The position numbers were made by a program, and so were the translations under genes. 64,000 bases of DNA from Vitellaria paradoxa (lineage: Eukaryota; Streptophyta; Magnoliopsida; Ericales; Sapotaceae). Positions within the stretch are counted from its first letter, which is position 1. Each line of letters starts with the position of its first letter. The stretch covers positions 31,447,149 through 31,511,148 of the forward strand of contig CM034240.1 of the NCBI GenBank assembly GCA_019916065.1, in the 5' to 3' direction. Below, piece after piece: positions 33,699 through 43,826 of this stretch. The notes beneath the pieces were generated by a model. That model was not told the origin of the DNA. It did not search any database and saw nothing but the letters and a program-made list of their open reading frames with translations.

Positions 33699-36250
33699 TG
33701 TACTAATGGTAGTGGTAATGGAGTATGAAATGAACGATGAACCCTCCGGAGGAGGGGGGTTTATATAGGCGGAGGAGGAGTCTCTTGTGGCAAGAGTCAA
33801 TGCTTTGTATCCTTGGTGTAGATTCAATCTTAGGTTGGCGCGACTGTATAAGGTAAGGATTCTTCTAGAAATCTCTTTGGTCGAGGGAGTCTCGATGATC
33901 CCTTGATTCTAGGCACCAATCAACTGGACCCCCAATGATCTCGCTAGAGAGTATATCCATTGAGCAGATAAATCCTTGGGTCTTGCTCCTTGTCTAAGGG
34001 ATGAGATTATCTGCGAGAGGATAATCTCAATGCGGGAGGAATCTTGATCACAAGGTATGTCAAGTGGAAGGTATTGATGAGCCTTAGGCCTTATTGCCAC
34101 AGCCTGGGTACTCACAAAGACCAATAATGTTTTTTCTATTTGGTTAACATCTAGTTTCTTACTGATAATACACATATATAAAGAGATATAAATTAAGCAA
34201 CCAACAAGAAGGAAAATAAAAGGAAAAGATAAAAAGTAAATAATTTGTTCTCTTTTCCATAGTGAAAGTCTCTAAGAGGTAAGAAGGGGAGGAGGTGAGC
34301 AAGTATGATAGTTCTCTATAGTGGTTAGTTAGGTGGTCAAGCTATTTTCTTATGTTGGGGTCTGGTGATGTTACGGTTGATATGGATACTACTTTTGAAT
34401 TTGTTGGTTTATGCCACTTTTGTATTCCGTCATTACAAACTGGTAGTTGTCATTGAAAGAGATTGAGTAACCTTGGGTGTTGGCCCACTGTTTTTTATGG
34501 GGAGCATGTAGGAGGAAAGCCCCTATAGATAACTTTGTGGATCTGGTATTTACATGGTCTATAGTAGTCACTACTTCATAATTTTCATTTCTGATTGAAG
34601 GGAAGCTATGTGAATCTTCTTTTTTCTTTAGGAGAGATTAAATTCTTAGATGCTTTTTTATTTGAACTGTATGCTCCTAGTCCTAAAAGTTGGCCTCTTT
34701 TGGAAATTTTCAATAATACTATTTTTAAATAAAATAATGATCCTGCATAGTCTCACAACTAGCTTGGAGTATGCTTCAGGTCCTTTCCTCAAAATCACCA
34801 ACTCTTTTGGACTTCCATGAAGATCTTGTTAGTCTGGATGCTGCATCAAAGGTTAATATGCTCTCTCTTTCTTATTTCGGATCTGAAGTATGTGACAGAA
34901 AATGTTTGAATTGTTTCAAATTGGATGGACATCTTTGCAGATACAATTGAAGTCCTTAGCGGAGGAAATGCAAGCTATTATCAAAGGATTGGAAAAGGTA
35001 AAGCAGGAGCTGGTTGCATCTGAAAATGATGGTCCTGTATCTGAAGTTTTTTGCAAGGTATCCAAGCATGTTCTGCAAGTTTCTGATTCTGCAATAGTAT
35101 TTTCTTAAGCGCGATTGAGTGTGACAACTTTTAGTTATTCCTTTGGACAAGGTTTGAACCTCACGTTTTAACCCTTGGTTGAAATTGTGGAAGAAAGTAC
35201 GGAGGAACAAATCCTCCTAAAGCTTGCGTGCTTGAGACATTTGGTCTTCGCTCAATAAGTACCTATTACATAGTAATTTTTTAAAGACATGGACTTTCAG
35301 TGTGGATGTTGAAGTAAATTTTTTTTTTCCCTAAATAGAGAATCTTTTAAATATTTATTTTATTTTGGATATTTTTTTCCCAACTTTTTGGTACTGGAAT
35401 TCTACTGTCCTAACAGATTATTATTTATTTATTTAGACATCGAAGGAATTCATTGGTATTGCTGAGGCTGAAGTGGCATCTGTAACGGATTTGTACTCAG
35501 TGGTGGTAATTTTCTCTGTTTAACCATCTATTAAATTAATTATTTAGACCATCTCACTATCTCGCCACTCAAAAATCTTTTATCATCCTTTGTTGGTGGA
35601 CAGGGTAGAAATGCTGATGCACTGGCCCTATATTTTGGTGAGGACCCTTCCCGTTGCCCATTTGAACAAGGTAATATACGACTAAAACTATCTTCAAATT
35701 CCTTACCCAGTCCAATTAATGTAGCCTTTATCTCTCGAACTTGTCCATTTTCTCCTCCGATGCGCCAAGTTTTGACTATTTGTTCAATAGAAATTTCAAA
35801 GTGGGTTCAACAGGACCACCTACAGATAACATATTTACAACAGTGCTTTCATGACATAGTGCAACAGGATAGTAAATATAAATGTATGTGAACATGTTAA
35901 AACTCTAGTAAATTGAAATGTCAAGTATTTTAGGAGGGAAAATTTTAAATTTCTAAGTTTTGATTCAAATAAAACTGGGGCCTTTTGGTTATATTATGTG
36001 GCAATACTAATGCTGGGTTCATTATATTTTATTTATTTTTATTTTTATTTTTGTTATTATTGTTTTTTTTTTTGGTTATGCCTTATTGATTTTTGCAGTT
36101 ATTGCGACCCTCTTGAACTTTGTGAGATTGTTCCGGAAAGCACACGAAGAGAACTGCAAACAGGCTGAATTGGAGAAGAAGAAAGCAGAGAAGGAGGCCG
36201 AAATGGAGAAGGCAAAGGGGATTAATCTAACGAAGAAGAGTGAAAACTAG
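11970..36250 (+). CDS. Class II plant formin, 3' part (nine exons; 5' part not in window)
   Basis: Nine exons, all with GT-AG borders and matching phases: 11970-12050, 12129-12179, 12254-12335, 13377-13471, 34780-34851, 34941-35057, 35437-35505, 35604-35670, 36099-36250 (TAG stop). They total 786 bp, or 261 residues. The product is the C-terminal half of an FH2 domain, which nucleates and caps actin filaments in the cytoplasm. Landmarks are [49 protein letters not shown] and [20 protein letters not shown], then a charged Lys/Glu-rich tail ending KKSEN. The YFGEDP-CPFEQ form and tail fit class II formins (FH13/14/18/20 type), not class I. The FH2 start, proline-rich FH1 and any PTEN-like domain must lie left of the window or in unseen exons. 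The reading frame is unbroken across all exons, so the gene looks functional despite a 21-kb intron. Confidence 0.93.
13738..14104. repeat. 41-bp inverted repeats flanking an RTE fragment
   Basis: 13738-13778 and 14064-14104 are imperfect reverse complements. Each carries a GGTGAAG(C/T)(T)ATTG-type core in opposite orientation. They lie just outside the RTE-derived segment. The neighbourhood 13600-14300 also resembles 14460-14790 in direct orientation (shared ACAATATTTTGATCTTTGC), so a local duplication is likely. Confidence 0.6.
13817..14027 (-). pseudogene. C-terminal end of an RTE-type LINE reverse transcriptase
   Basis: The minus strand reads openly for about 70 residues to a TAG (complement of 13817-13819). 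It begins FGHVKRRP, continues with an Arg-rich [13 protein letters not shown] segment, and ends [10 protein letters not shown]. This is the conserved C-terminus of plant RTE-clade non-LTR retrotransposons. The polymerase domain is absent, so it is a dead, 5'-truncated piece. The frame has no stop, suggesting moderate age. Confidence 0.75.
14105..14954. other. Intronic AT-rich stretch, no gene
   Basis: Only diffuse repeats similar to 13600-14300 and an (AT)n run at about 14801-14822 are seen. Confidence 0.5.
14955..15264 (-). mobile_element. Complete TRIM retrotransposon, 310 bp
   Basis: Two direct LTRs of 77 and 76 bp (14955-15031 and 15189-15264) surround a 157-bp interior. On the minus strand, TGATATCAGAGC (complement of 15177-15188) directly follows the right-hand LTR and is a Met-tRNA-type primer site. 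The complement of CTCTCCCTCACGTG next to the left LTR is the polypurine tract. Flanks are ATCTT (14950-14954) and ATCTC (15265-15269), a TSD with one transition. It has no coding capacity, as is normal for TRIMs. It belongs to the same family as the solo LTR at 9956-10031. Confidence 0.85.
15265..15598. other. Intronic stretch, nothing recognised
   Basis: C/T-rich sequence between the TRIM and Copia-2, with no frame or repeat end that I can identify. Confidence 0.4.
15599..15945 (-). repeat. 3' LTR of Copia-2
   Basis: 347 bp, direct repeat of 20055-20401. It lies at the low-coordinate end because the element reads leftwards. Confidence 0.92.
16003..18970 (-). pseudogene. Copia-2 Pol: protease end, integrase, reverse transcriptase, RNase H
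   Basis: 18970-17936 holds the protease remainder and integrase ([34 protein letters not shown]). After one stop, 17920-16715 holds the reverse transcriptase with [11 protein letters not shown] and an intact YVDD (complement of 16880-16891). A one-base frame change near 16755-16765 moves to 16764-16003, the RT end and RNase H ([33 protein letters not shown]). A further small deletion near 16030 scrambles the last residues. Catalytic motifs survive, but the chain cannot be made in one piece. Confidence 0.88.
18998..20020 (-). pseudogene. Copia-2 Gag
   Basis: It starts [19 protein letters not shown], with the Copia Gag landmark [15 protein letters not shown], and continues to an Arg/Gly-rich segment. 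Two adjacent zinc-knuckle-like motifs follow ([14 protein letters not shown] and [14 protein letters not shown]). One in-frame TAA after ...FENIHMK (complement near 19610-19612) splits it, but the same frame continues. A second stop at about 18998-19000 sits just before the protease active site DSGCSNHM. Both look like single-base changes. Confidence 0.85.
20055..20401 (-). repeat. 5' LTR of Copia-2
   Basis: 347 bp, same length as its partner, followed on the minus strand by the primer binding site. Confidence 0.92.
20419..22929 (+). mobile_element. Old Copia remnant (Copia-3)
   Basis: A decayed LTR at about 20419-20613 is followed by a weak primer site (TTATTATCAGAGC, about 20616-20628). 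A shorter version of the same LTR lies at 22796-22929 after GGTGGAG. The interior reads as fragments of Copia Gag ([15 protein letters not shown] near 21245), reverse transcriptase ([12 protein letters not shown] near 21480; [12 protein letters not shown] near 21600) and RNase H ([12 protein letters not shown] near 22450). Stops and frameshifts are everywhere. The right LTR lacks about 60 bp present in the left. The Gag resembles that of Copia-4. Confidence 0.75.
22936..23572. other. Intronic stretch, nothing recognised
   Basis: No convincing frame, RNA gene or terminal repeats. Confidence 0.4.
23581..23937. mobile_element. hAT-like MITE with 8-bp TSD TCAATAGT
   Basis: The 357-bp segment is bounded by perfect 8-bp direct repeats TCAATAGT (23573-23580 and 23938-23945), the duplication length of hAT elements. 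The right end reads CATCCCTAG and the left GGGGCTAG, so the terminal repeats are imperfect. The interior is full of short AGCTTGAGCTC-type words, which occur in a common class of plant non-autonomous repeats. No transposase. Confidence 0.6.
24181..24206. repeat. (AT)n microsatellite
   Basis: An uninterrupted AT run lies just upstream of the Copia-4 LTR. Confidence 0.9.
24241..24437 (+). repeat. 5' LTR of Copia-4
   Basis: Direct repeat of 32408-32611, ending right at the primer site. Confidence 0.87.
24438..24450 (+). other. Primer binding site of Copia-4
   Basis: TGGTATCAGAGCC, complementary to initiator tRNA-Met. Confidence 0.9.
24977..25196 (+). pseudogene. Copia-4 Gag, N-terminal piece, interrupted by chromovirus
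   Basis: It opens at ATG 24977 ([13 protein letters not shown]) and reads the Copia Gag landmark [19 protein letters not shown], then DDWLSE. At 25192-25196 the frame meets the TSD TGAGG and the chromovirus LTR. The continuation lies at 31562 onwards on the far side of the nested element. Confidence 0.82.
25197..25538 (-). repeat. 3' LTR of nested chromovirus
   Basis: 342 bp, direct repeat of 31219-31561, adjacent to TSD TGAGG. Confidence 0.93.
25466..26943 (-). pseudogene. Nested chromovirus integrase and chromodomain
   Basis: 26943-26413 carries the integrase zinc finger end ([12 protein letters not shown]) and catalytic core ([34 protein letters not shown]). After a stop the core continues in pieces ([17 protein letters not shown] near 26290) and then the C-terminal domain ([14 protein letters not shown]). 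Near 25620-25760 a chromodomain is readable (IIDVLDFE, then [11 protein letters not shown]) with one in-frame stop between them. Chromodomains target integration to methylated histone H3. The protein is broken by stops and a frame change. Confidence 0.82.
26844..28838 (-). pseudogene. Nested chromovirus protease end, reverse transcriptase and RNase H
   Basis: A 664-codon open frame. It includes the protease tail ([19 protein letters not shown]), RT ([49 protein letters not shown]) and RNase H ([29 protein letters not shown]), then the start of the integrase zinc finger. The protease core IVIDGGST lies just upstream near 28960-28990 in a separate stretch. The RT active site, normally Y-x-D-D, reads YLNN (complement of 27882-27893): both catalytic Asp codons became Asn by G-to-A changes. 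RT from this copy should be inactive even though the frame is open. It ends by frameshift near 26870. Confidence 0.88.
29049..30317 (-). pseudogene. Nested chromovirus Gag
   Basis: Three open pieces in order: 30317-30021 ([19 protein letters not shown]), 30014-29748 (capsid start, [21 protein letters not shown]), and 29741-29328 ([22 protein letters not shown], a Gypsy Gag helix region). A piece ending at 29049 follows, with zinc knuckle [14 protein letters not shown]. Single stops separate them. This Gag would coat the RNA in cytoplasmic particles; here it is broken. Confidence 0.82.
30785..30955. repeat. Degenerate GTCGGAG repeats in chromovirus leader
   Basis: The words GTCGGAGGTCGTCGGAG and variants recur about ten times in the untranslated leader between the primer site and gag. 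Confidence 0.7.
31219..31561 (-). repeat. 5' LTR of nested chromovirus
   Basis: 343 bp, adjacent to the primer site on one side and TSD TGAGG on the other. Confidence 0.93.
31567..32340 (+). pseudogene. Copia-4 Gag remainder joined to RNase H end
   Basis: It resumes Gag after the nested element. After two early stops comes an open stretch (31710-32093) with [20 protein letters not shown] and [18 protein letters not shown]. At about 32050 it passes directly into RNase H (SAKAEYRG, then [14 protein letters not shown] and [10 protein letters not shown] in other frames). Protease, integrase and most of RT are missing at that join, so this copy could not mobilise itself. Confidence 0.78.
32408..32611 (+). 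repeat. 3' LTR of Copia-4
   Basis: It begins TGTTAGAATT after a purine-rich GGGAGAG and carries a short extra ATAT block compared with the 5' copy. Confidence 0.87.
33080..33290 (+). mobile_element. tRNA-derived SINE
   Basis: TAGTTGGTTAG (33095-33105) fits a pol III A box, and GTTCGAGTC (33136-33144) is a near-perfect B box about 40 bp on. A non-tRNA body follows. The 3' end and TSD are uncertain. Confidence 0.6.
33291..34779. other. Intronic stretch with LTR-like segment and GA microsatellite
   Basis: A (GA)n run lies at about 33668-33700, and TTTATATAGGCGG at about 33769 resembles a TATA region inside an LTR or promoter. 33540-34180 is less AT-rich than its surroundings and may be a solo LTR or element fragment, but I find no TG...CA ends or TSD. 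No coding frame is supported. Confidence 0.35.
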
Positions 36251-36900
36251 CTGAGATTGTTTGCTTTAATCGCTGGCATGGGTAATTGTGGTTCTTGCAG
36301 CAGGGCTCTGCCTGGCTGGTTACTGAATTGCGTCCAAGGACAACACGCCTTCACAGACCACCAATGAGCGCCCCTCTCGCAGTAGTGTCTTTTGGGCCCG
36401 CCTTTTTTTTTTTTTTTTGAGGGGATTCAAGAAAATGAAACAAAAGGGCTCCTTTCTGAGGGTAACAGACCCTAATCTGAATCTTTGAACAGTTCTGCTG
36501 CACCTGCTGGAGCGAACACCGCTAATCCATCGCTCGGAATATTGAATATTACCAATCCGTTGAATATATGACACAGATGCTCAGATTTCCAGAAATGGTC
36601 GAAGATTATCACAATAGTCTGAATAGAGAGTGTGTTCTCTACACGATTTTATGAGGAACAGGTCTGGCCATGCCTCAGTTCATACATCATGGAAGAGTTT
36701 TGATCATTTCAGGCCAGTCCTTGAATATAGTAATGCAGTTCTGGCTTTCAGCATTCATTTGGCATTGTCAACACCAGAGCGACTGAACTCGGGACTGTAA
36801 AGCGCAACCGCACCATGTACCATAAACCGTGTACATAATAACCCTAACCTTGTACTCATATTCATATTTGATTGTTTTCATTGTAGCTTAGAAGTAGGCT
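36251..36900 (+). other. Probable 3' UTR of the formin gene
   Basis: It follows the TAG stop without any new frame. The base composition is more balanced than the AT-rich DNA beyond about 37030. No single AATAAA decides the end; GTACATAATAACC near 36831 and AATATATGACC near 37020 are weak candidates. The 3' limit is an estimate. Confidence 0.45.
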
Positions 36901-37539
36901 CCCTTTTTTTTAACTCTCATATTGAGATTTTGGGTAGGAAATCGTCGCGAAATTGTTGTATAGAAGGTTAGGATAAGAAGAGGAAGTAGGAGACTTGTGT
37001 TCTATTCTGTTTCACGTGTAATATATGACCATGATATAATAGATTGTGAGGTTTAGAGAAACTGTTTCTTTCTTTAATTCTTCTGTTGTTACAGTATTCT
37101 CATATAGCTGCTTTTTCGTCCTTTTCTTTTCTTACTTGGGGATGAAAAATTATCAGTCTCGGGCAGGTTATCCACATTCCGTACCCCGTTCAAGGAGATT
37201 ATAGAGATATCATATCACTTGTGGGGACAGTAACGGAAAGAGGACGGAGATGATAGTTCCTGCTCCATCTTGTATCTGTTTATATAATTATTTATATATT
37301 ATATAATGCAATTTATTAATATATTTTGTTATTGGTGGGGAGTTGGAATGGGAATGGGGAACCGGCATTTAGGCCGGAGTGAAAAAATGATGTCAACTTC
37401 CCTTCCCAAGCCTTCTCAATTGACATTTCTATGCATTTTGTTTGGGAGCATTTATCGTAAAATTGATTTGATTTTAAAATAAAAAATTAATTTAGTTCGA
37501 TTTTGTAAATAAAATTTTATATTTGGAACATGTTTCGAG

Positions 37540-38587
37540 TTGAGTTTTTTTACAGAAATCTCTCAAAATATCTTATTTTTTTTTATTTTTTTAATTTCAT
37601 CCTCAAACTATTAAACGTACTTATTACATTCTCAAATTATCTAATTTTATTATATTTGATCCGAACATTAACTCCATTGATTAAAGTTAACGGAAAAATT
37701 CATTTATCCATTAAAATTAACGGAAAAATTGTCATGTGCAGATCATGCAAGTTTTTCACTCTATCCCAAGAGTATAATTTTCTATTCATATTTATTCCTC
37801 CCATCTAGTGTCAAGAAGTATATATTTTTAAATATAAATTATGAATATAAATTATTAAAAATATATTTTTATTAATTTATTTTAAATAATATATATATGT
37901 TTTAGATAGAATGCTTTGTTTTAAAATATATTTTTTAAATATAATTTTATAAATTTTGAATTATAATTTATATTCATAATTTTATAATTTTAAATATATC
38001 TTTTTAATTTAAATATTTTTAAATTATTTCATTAACTAATATATATGATTATCATGTGATTAAAAATAATTCACTCACTAATAGTATAGCTATTTTTGCT
38101 TATGATATTTATCAAAATATATTAGTTAATGATATAATTTAAATAGATCAGAATTTAAAAGATATTTTTAATATTATAAAATTATGAATATAAACTATAA
38201 TTTTAAATTCATAAAATTATATTTAAAAGATATATTTTAAGACAAATCATTATAGTGAAAACATACATTCACAATTTAAAATAAATTCATAAAATTATAT
38301 TTAATAAAAATATATTTTTAATTATTTATATTCATAATTTATATTTAAAACACATACAATTTTTGGCACTAGATGAGAGAAATAGACATAGTTGACTATT
38401 ATGCTCCTAGGGTGAGTTGAAAAAGGTTATATGACCTGCATATGACAATTTTTACATTAACTTTAATAGAGTTAGTGTTTGTACCAAATAGAATGGAAAT
38501 AGATAGTTAATAGGTGCGTTTGATTGTTTGAAGACAAAGTAGAAAAAAAGAGGAGTAGTTTGGGAGATATTTTTATAAAAAAACTCT
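37540..38587. mobile_element. Foldback element (long inverted repeat, ~1 kb)
   Basis: The sequence is close to palindromic about a centre near 38080. Matches are visible along both arms: GTCATGTGCA at 37731-37740 against TGCATATGAC at 38438-38447; ATTAACTAAT at 38031-38040 against ATTAGTTAAT at 38121-38130; and GAGTTTTTTTA at 37542 against its complement ending at 38586. Each arm is about 480-500 bp with a loop of about 80 bp. The left arm has an extra 30-bp tandem copy (37691-37720). No coding. It fits a non-autonomous foldback or MULE-derived element. Confidence 0.75.
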
Positions 38588-41500
38588 TTTGAGATTAAGA
38601 ATTTAATTAATTTGATTTAAGAGAAATACCAAATTTGACTAAGTTAATAAAAAATAAAAAATATGGTAAATATGATATATTATATATGATCATAAATTTG
38701 TCCATTTACTTAAATGATTTAAAAAATAAATTATCATCAAATTTTATTATTTTGAATTAAATTTTAAATTAATAGAAATCTCAAAATTTAAGTTACGTAA
38801 TGAAATTAAATCTAACTTATAAAATTTTATTTTTAATTTCAACTATAAGAATTGGTGAGAATTTTTATCAAATAAAATTAAACAGTATCAGATCTACTAT
38901 CCCAAATGGGGTGATAATACTACCCAACTTAGCCAAGATAAGATTGACTCGAATCGTGAGATACTATTCATGATTATATTATGCTTAAATTCTGTAGCAG
39001 CAATTTTGGTTTTGTTTGGTTTGCTATAAACTTTTAAAAATATCTAACTTTATTAACTTTTTATTTCACTATTTGAATTACAAAATTATAACTTATTTCA
39101 TTTTATCTCACTCTAAACACACCCTTTATAAAGCATCCTTACCATTCGGTCCTAGAGATCGTTATCTTCAATTTGGAAGATACGCTTCGATTTATTAATA
39201 TATGTTTTTTCTAGCCTTTTTATTTATTTTTTTTAAAATAATTTGTTGGTCAATTACATTAAGCACAAGTTTTCTCCTACATGCCTTGGTCATGAACCTC
39301 TTACATCCATCTGGAATTCTATTCACAATAGTTGGAATGGATGACTCAATTTTATTTATTTATTTATTATTAATTTTTATGTTTGCTGCAGCTTTCTTTA
39401 GGTATTTGTGCTGAAATTCTGAACTTTCACCTTATGGGACTTCTGGGCAGCGTAGCTCCGTTTGGAAGTTAAATTTTAGTAATTTTTGGTAATTTTGTAA
39501 AAGTAGTTAATTGAAATTTTTTATATTTTTAGTAGAATAAATAAAAATTTTTAGTAATTTTTGACAATTTTTAGTTATTTGGTAAAAATTTTTGATAAAT
39601 TTTGAGTTAGTTAAAGTAAAATGACTTTTATACCTCTGCCAACTTAGCGAAAGTTAGTATTTTGATAATTTGTTAATTCAGTAAAATTGACAAATTTTAG
39701 TATTTTATCAAACGCTTAAAACACCAAGTGTTAGTGTTTTTTGTTTTTTTTTTTTTTTTAATTTTTTCTCCTACAAATGGGGCCACGGTACAATGACCCC
39801 AACCCGGGGGCGGGGGTTATTTGCCCTTCGTTTGGTTCATTAATTCTGCATTTCTGTAACTAGAAGCAATGCTACGGTCATCAGTTGTGTGAGGGATCGA
39901 TCTCAACAGTCGATCTGTGTTGGTTTCCAGCTGATCAATCTCAAATCTCAATTGTTGATTTGAGTACAATTCACGTGAGATCAACATAAATCAATGGATG
40001 AGAATTTACACAGATGAGCGATTAAAATTGATTAATTGCACAATTGGTAAAATCTAAACTATCGAAATCAGTAATTCACATTAGACCAACTAATCCTAAC
40101 ATTTCTATTTGGTAATTGCAGAGTCAAATAGCTTTTGATCCATTCACAAACTCGATTTAGATCCCATACCAGTGCTTTTGGTCATTGCATTACGACGGAG
40201 TAAGTGAATTGAGTTTCAACTAGACCATGACCCGGTGAAGGCATTGAGAGTGCCTGTGACCAATTCTTTAGTCATTTCTCCCTTTGAGTCCATTTAACAT
40301 TTCTCATATGCTGCCAAAAATTATATGTTTGCTGATATGGAAATCATGTTGAAATAAATTATATGGGCTGGTTTTTCAACCGGCTTCGGCGCAGCAAATC
40401 AAGCACACCTCAATGCCCATATGCTTAAGGAGATCGCATTCCTATCAAAATATACGTCTATTGTATAAATATTGAAATAAATATCAACCAAGTCATGTGA
40501 TTTATCAAATTATTTTTATTTTTTTAGTTGAATTTTTAATTAAGACAAATTTAAATTTAAGTATATGAGAACTTTAAAATTACAAGTTCTTTTATCTCAA
40601 TTTTTTTATTTTAATGTTTACCATGTTGACTTACGCATTGAGTTGGTTTTTTTTGTTTTTGTTTTGTTTTTTTTTTCTTTTTTCGTTTGTAGTTGATATA
40701 TATTCATATATATAATTAATAAAAAAATAGAAAATTTATATCTTTTTTGCAATGTTCATATCTTGTTCATATCTTAATTTTTTTTTTAAATTATTGTTTC
40801 TATATCTATACCAATACTGAGTGAATCTATTTACACTTCGCAAAATTATTCCTTTTACTTTATTCTAGTTTTTTTATTGAGTGAAATTATAAATTATCCG
40901 TTTTAATTAGCTCTTTTTATGCATAATTTGAATAGACATAATTACCATTCACAAATAAACATGTACAAATTTTGATAAAAGCACTTAAGTTTAGTTTAAT
41001 ACAAAAGAATGGAAAAAAAAAATATTTTGAAGACTAAAATAAATTTTATTTATATTTATATTTTTAGCAAGCATATTAAAAATATTTTTTATTTTATTTT
41101 TTTTCTAACTTAATCAAGTAAAAATTACTTTTTTTCATTTACTTTTTTTACAAACTTCTGTCATTTAAAGTTTTGTTACAAACCTCAAGTCATTTAGTAG
41201 GAGTTTATATCAACATTTCAAAAAAAAAAAAAAAAACTATCAAAATATGTAAATCAATGCATCAAAAAGTTAACTTTTAATCAAAATAACGAACTATAAA
41301 CCAAACCCTAAGTATCATTATAATGAAAACTTAATTTGATTTCTTTTTTACATTACGAAATATTTAAAAAAATCAGAATTGGAAAATTTTATCATATTAA
41401 TATTACATAAATTTTTCAAAATTAAGATGGCATTAAGACACAATAAAATTTTAAATATATTATAAAATATTTTAATAAAGTTGTATAATTTCACAAAATA

Positions 41501-42811
41501 ATTATTGAGTTATTTTTTATATTTTCTTATTTGTGTTAATATTAGTAAGTCGATAGATTTGATCATAGTCAGACTTTTCATTTGAATACTAAAAATTTAT
41601 ATTTTACCAAATTTTAATTTGATCCAATTATAAAAATTAAAATTTGTTCTAAAATATATGTTAAATTACAAACTTGCCTAATCAACTCGTTTTCTTTTTT
41701 TTTTTTTCAAATTATTTGTTAATTTTAATGTATGTTTTCATTTTTTAATTCTTTACTCATTTTGCAAAATTATCTTGAGTTCAAAATACTATTAATCTTA
41801 ATTTTATTAAATTAATTTTTGACTTGTTTTATAAAAATAACTCAAACTAAAAATATTATTTTTGTTAATTATATGTTGTAATTTATAAAAATAACTCAAA
41901 TACTGAGTATTATTAATTACATTTTTAACCAATGGTCAACCTGACTAATTTAATTTTACAATTAAGCTTAAAAAAATTTACTCTCTAGCCTAATTAATAT
42001 TTACTCACTTTCAGGCCTAATTAATAATAAGTAGTTCTTTTCGTATTTTAAATTTTAAATATACTAAGAATTGTTATTATGAGAAGAGTTAGATTTTTTA
42101 AATTTAATTAATTTTTCTTTGAAGCCTAATTAATTATTTAAATATATAAATTTTATGACAATAGTTAACCAATATTTAAAATGCCATATAAGATTTAGTA
42201 ATAATTTTTTGATTAATTTCATAAAAATGACTTAAATTAAAAATATTTTTATCAATTTAAAAAATATGGTACCAATTTAAATTTAAAACTGGAATTTAGA
42301 AAAAAAAAAATTAATCCCAAGACTAATTTTATTTAAAGATTTGTAACACTAAAAAAATAGAATAATGAATATATAGAGTGTATATAGGATTTGATAATAA
42401 ACTTTTAATTAGTTTTATAAAAGTAACTCGAATAAAAAATATTATTACTAATCATATATGCTTTGTAAAATAAAACAAATATAGTCGATGTAACCAATTT
42501 AAATTTAAAATTATTTAGAAAAATATCTACCCTTGAACCTAATTAATATTTGGTAATTTTAAATTTTAAAAATATAAAGAGTTATTATGGGAGAAATAAC
42601 CTAATTATTATTTGAGCTTTTGTTTGTGCCCTTTAATTTAATTTAATTTTTTATCTATTTTTTAAATTTAATTCTATTTTTTATTTTATAATTATATTGA
42701 GTTTATAAGTAAGTGAGTTCTTTTTTAAAATTCATGAGTTCATTTATATGAAATTTATAAAAAGTGGGTTCTTTTTCATAACCCACACAAGTGAGTCCCC
42801 TTTCGAATTTA
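38588..42811. other. AT-rich intergenic DNA
   Basis: No gene-like frame. At about 39016-39125 is a segment ending CTCTAAACACACCC that resembles one end of the MITE family at 58207-58344. 39470-39730 has short ACTAAAA/ACCAAAA-type words related to those at 60740-60960. The rest is homopolymer-rich. Confidence 0.5.
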
Positions 42812-43373
42812 GAACCTGTAATACTTGATATTTAAATTTTGGCCATTTATGTATTATTTTTAGCCAATAAAATACTTCAATTGAAATTTGGGAAATTTAT
42901 TTTATTTTTCCTAAGCTGGATTTAACCCAAATTGATATTTAGTTGGACCACTAGGCCAAGGGCCTACCCTTTTTGTTTTCTTTCTTTCCTTTTTCTTTCT
43001 TTTTCTTTCCCTTTTCTTTCTTTTGGTCGACTGCCAAAGAACAAGGAGGAAGAGAGAGAAAAAAGAGAAAATGGGGAAAGAGGGTAGCGAGAGAAAGTGT
43101 GATTCGGAGCAGAAGGCCAGTGGATCAATATAGTATTTAATGCTGTGAATGTCGTGGTGGTGATTGTTTTTAGTGATTTAACTTGAGATAGGAGAAATAG
43201 GCTCTTAAAGGTTGGGAGCTCAATCGGTTTCCTTTATTTTTCTTCTTTTCTCTTTGAATTTGAGGTAGGAAAGATTTATATTCGTGTTTTAAATATTGTT
43301 AGGATGATTTTGATATATATATGCTTTATTGGGTTAAATATCATGAGATTTGTGTATATATGTGTGTTTATGA

Positions 43374-43681
43374 TGTAACGACCTACATCCATATAGGACA
43401 ATATTGTCCGCTTTGGGCTTGGTAAGCTACTTCCCAGGAGGTCACCCATCCTAGTACTGCTCCCACTAGAGCACGCCTAACCCTGGAGTTCCCACTGAAT
43501 CTAGTGCCCTCACGGCTTTAAAACGCGTTATACTAGATTGATATCGAGTATTACATATATGCCACTTCCTTCCATGACCCAGGCGATGTGGGATGAGAGG
43601 TATTGTTTCTCTGCTTCACCTCCCGCTTCACTCTCCCGCAGGCAGAGTCTCTCACGGGCAGGTCCCTCACAGTCCCTCACA
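43374..43681 (-). repeat. Cassandra LTR 1
   Basis: 308 bp. The 5S-like block is the complement of about 43429-43510. Interior 43682-43826 follows. Confidence 0.9.
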
Positions 43682-43826
43682 ATCCTCCCCCCTTACAGGG
43701 CACGCGTCCCCGCGTGGCCTCCTGTTTTACTCTCCCACAGGCAGAGTCCCTCACAAGTAGGTCCCCTACACGTGGGGCCCACGCGTGATCCCACACTTCC
43801 GGCTGGGTATTAGCTCTGATACCATT

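Larger units (their letters stand above)
13472..34779 (+). other. 21.3-kb formin intron filled with nested transposons
   Basis: It begins with GT after the MTLMHYLCK exon and ends with TTCAG before the exon starting VLSSKSP. The FH2 frame is phase-matched on both sides. It holds an RTE LINE tail, a TRIM, two full-length-sized Copia elements plus a Copia remnant, a chromovirus nested in one Copia, a hAT-like MITE and a SINE. The other introns of this gene are 74 to 1041 bp. The Copia-4 LTRs read with the gene, while Copia-2 and the chromovirus read against it. Confidence 0.9.
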
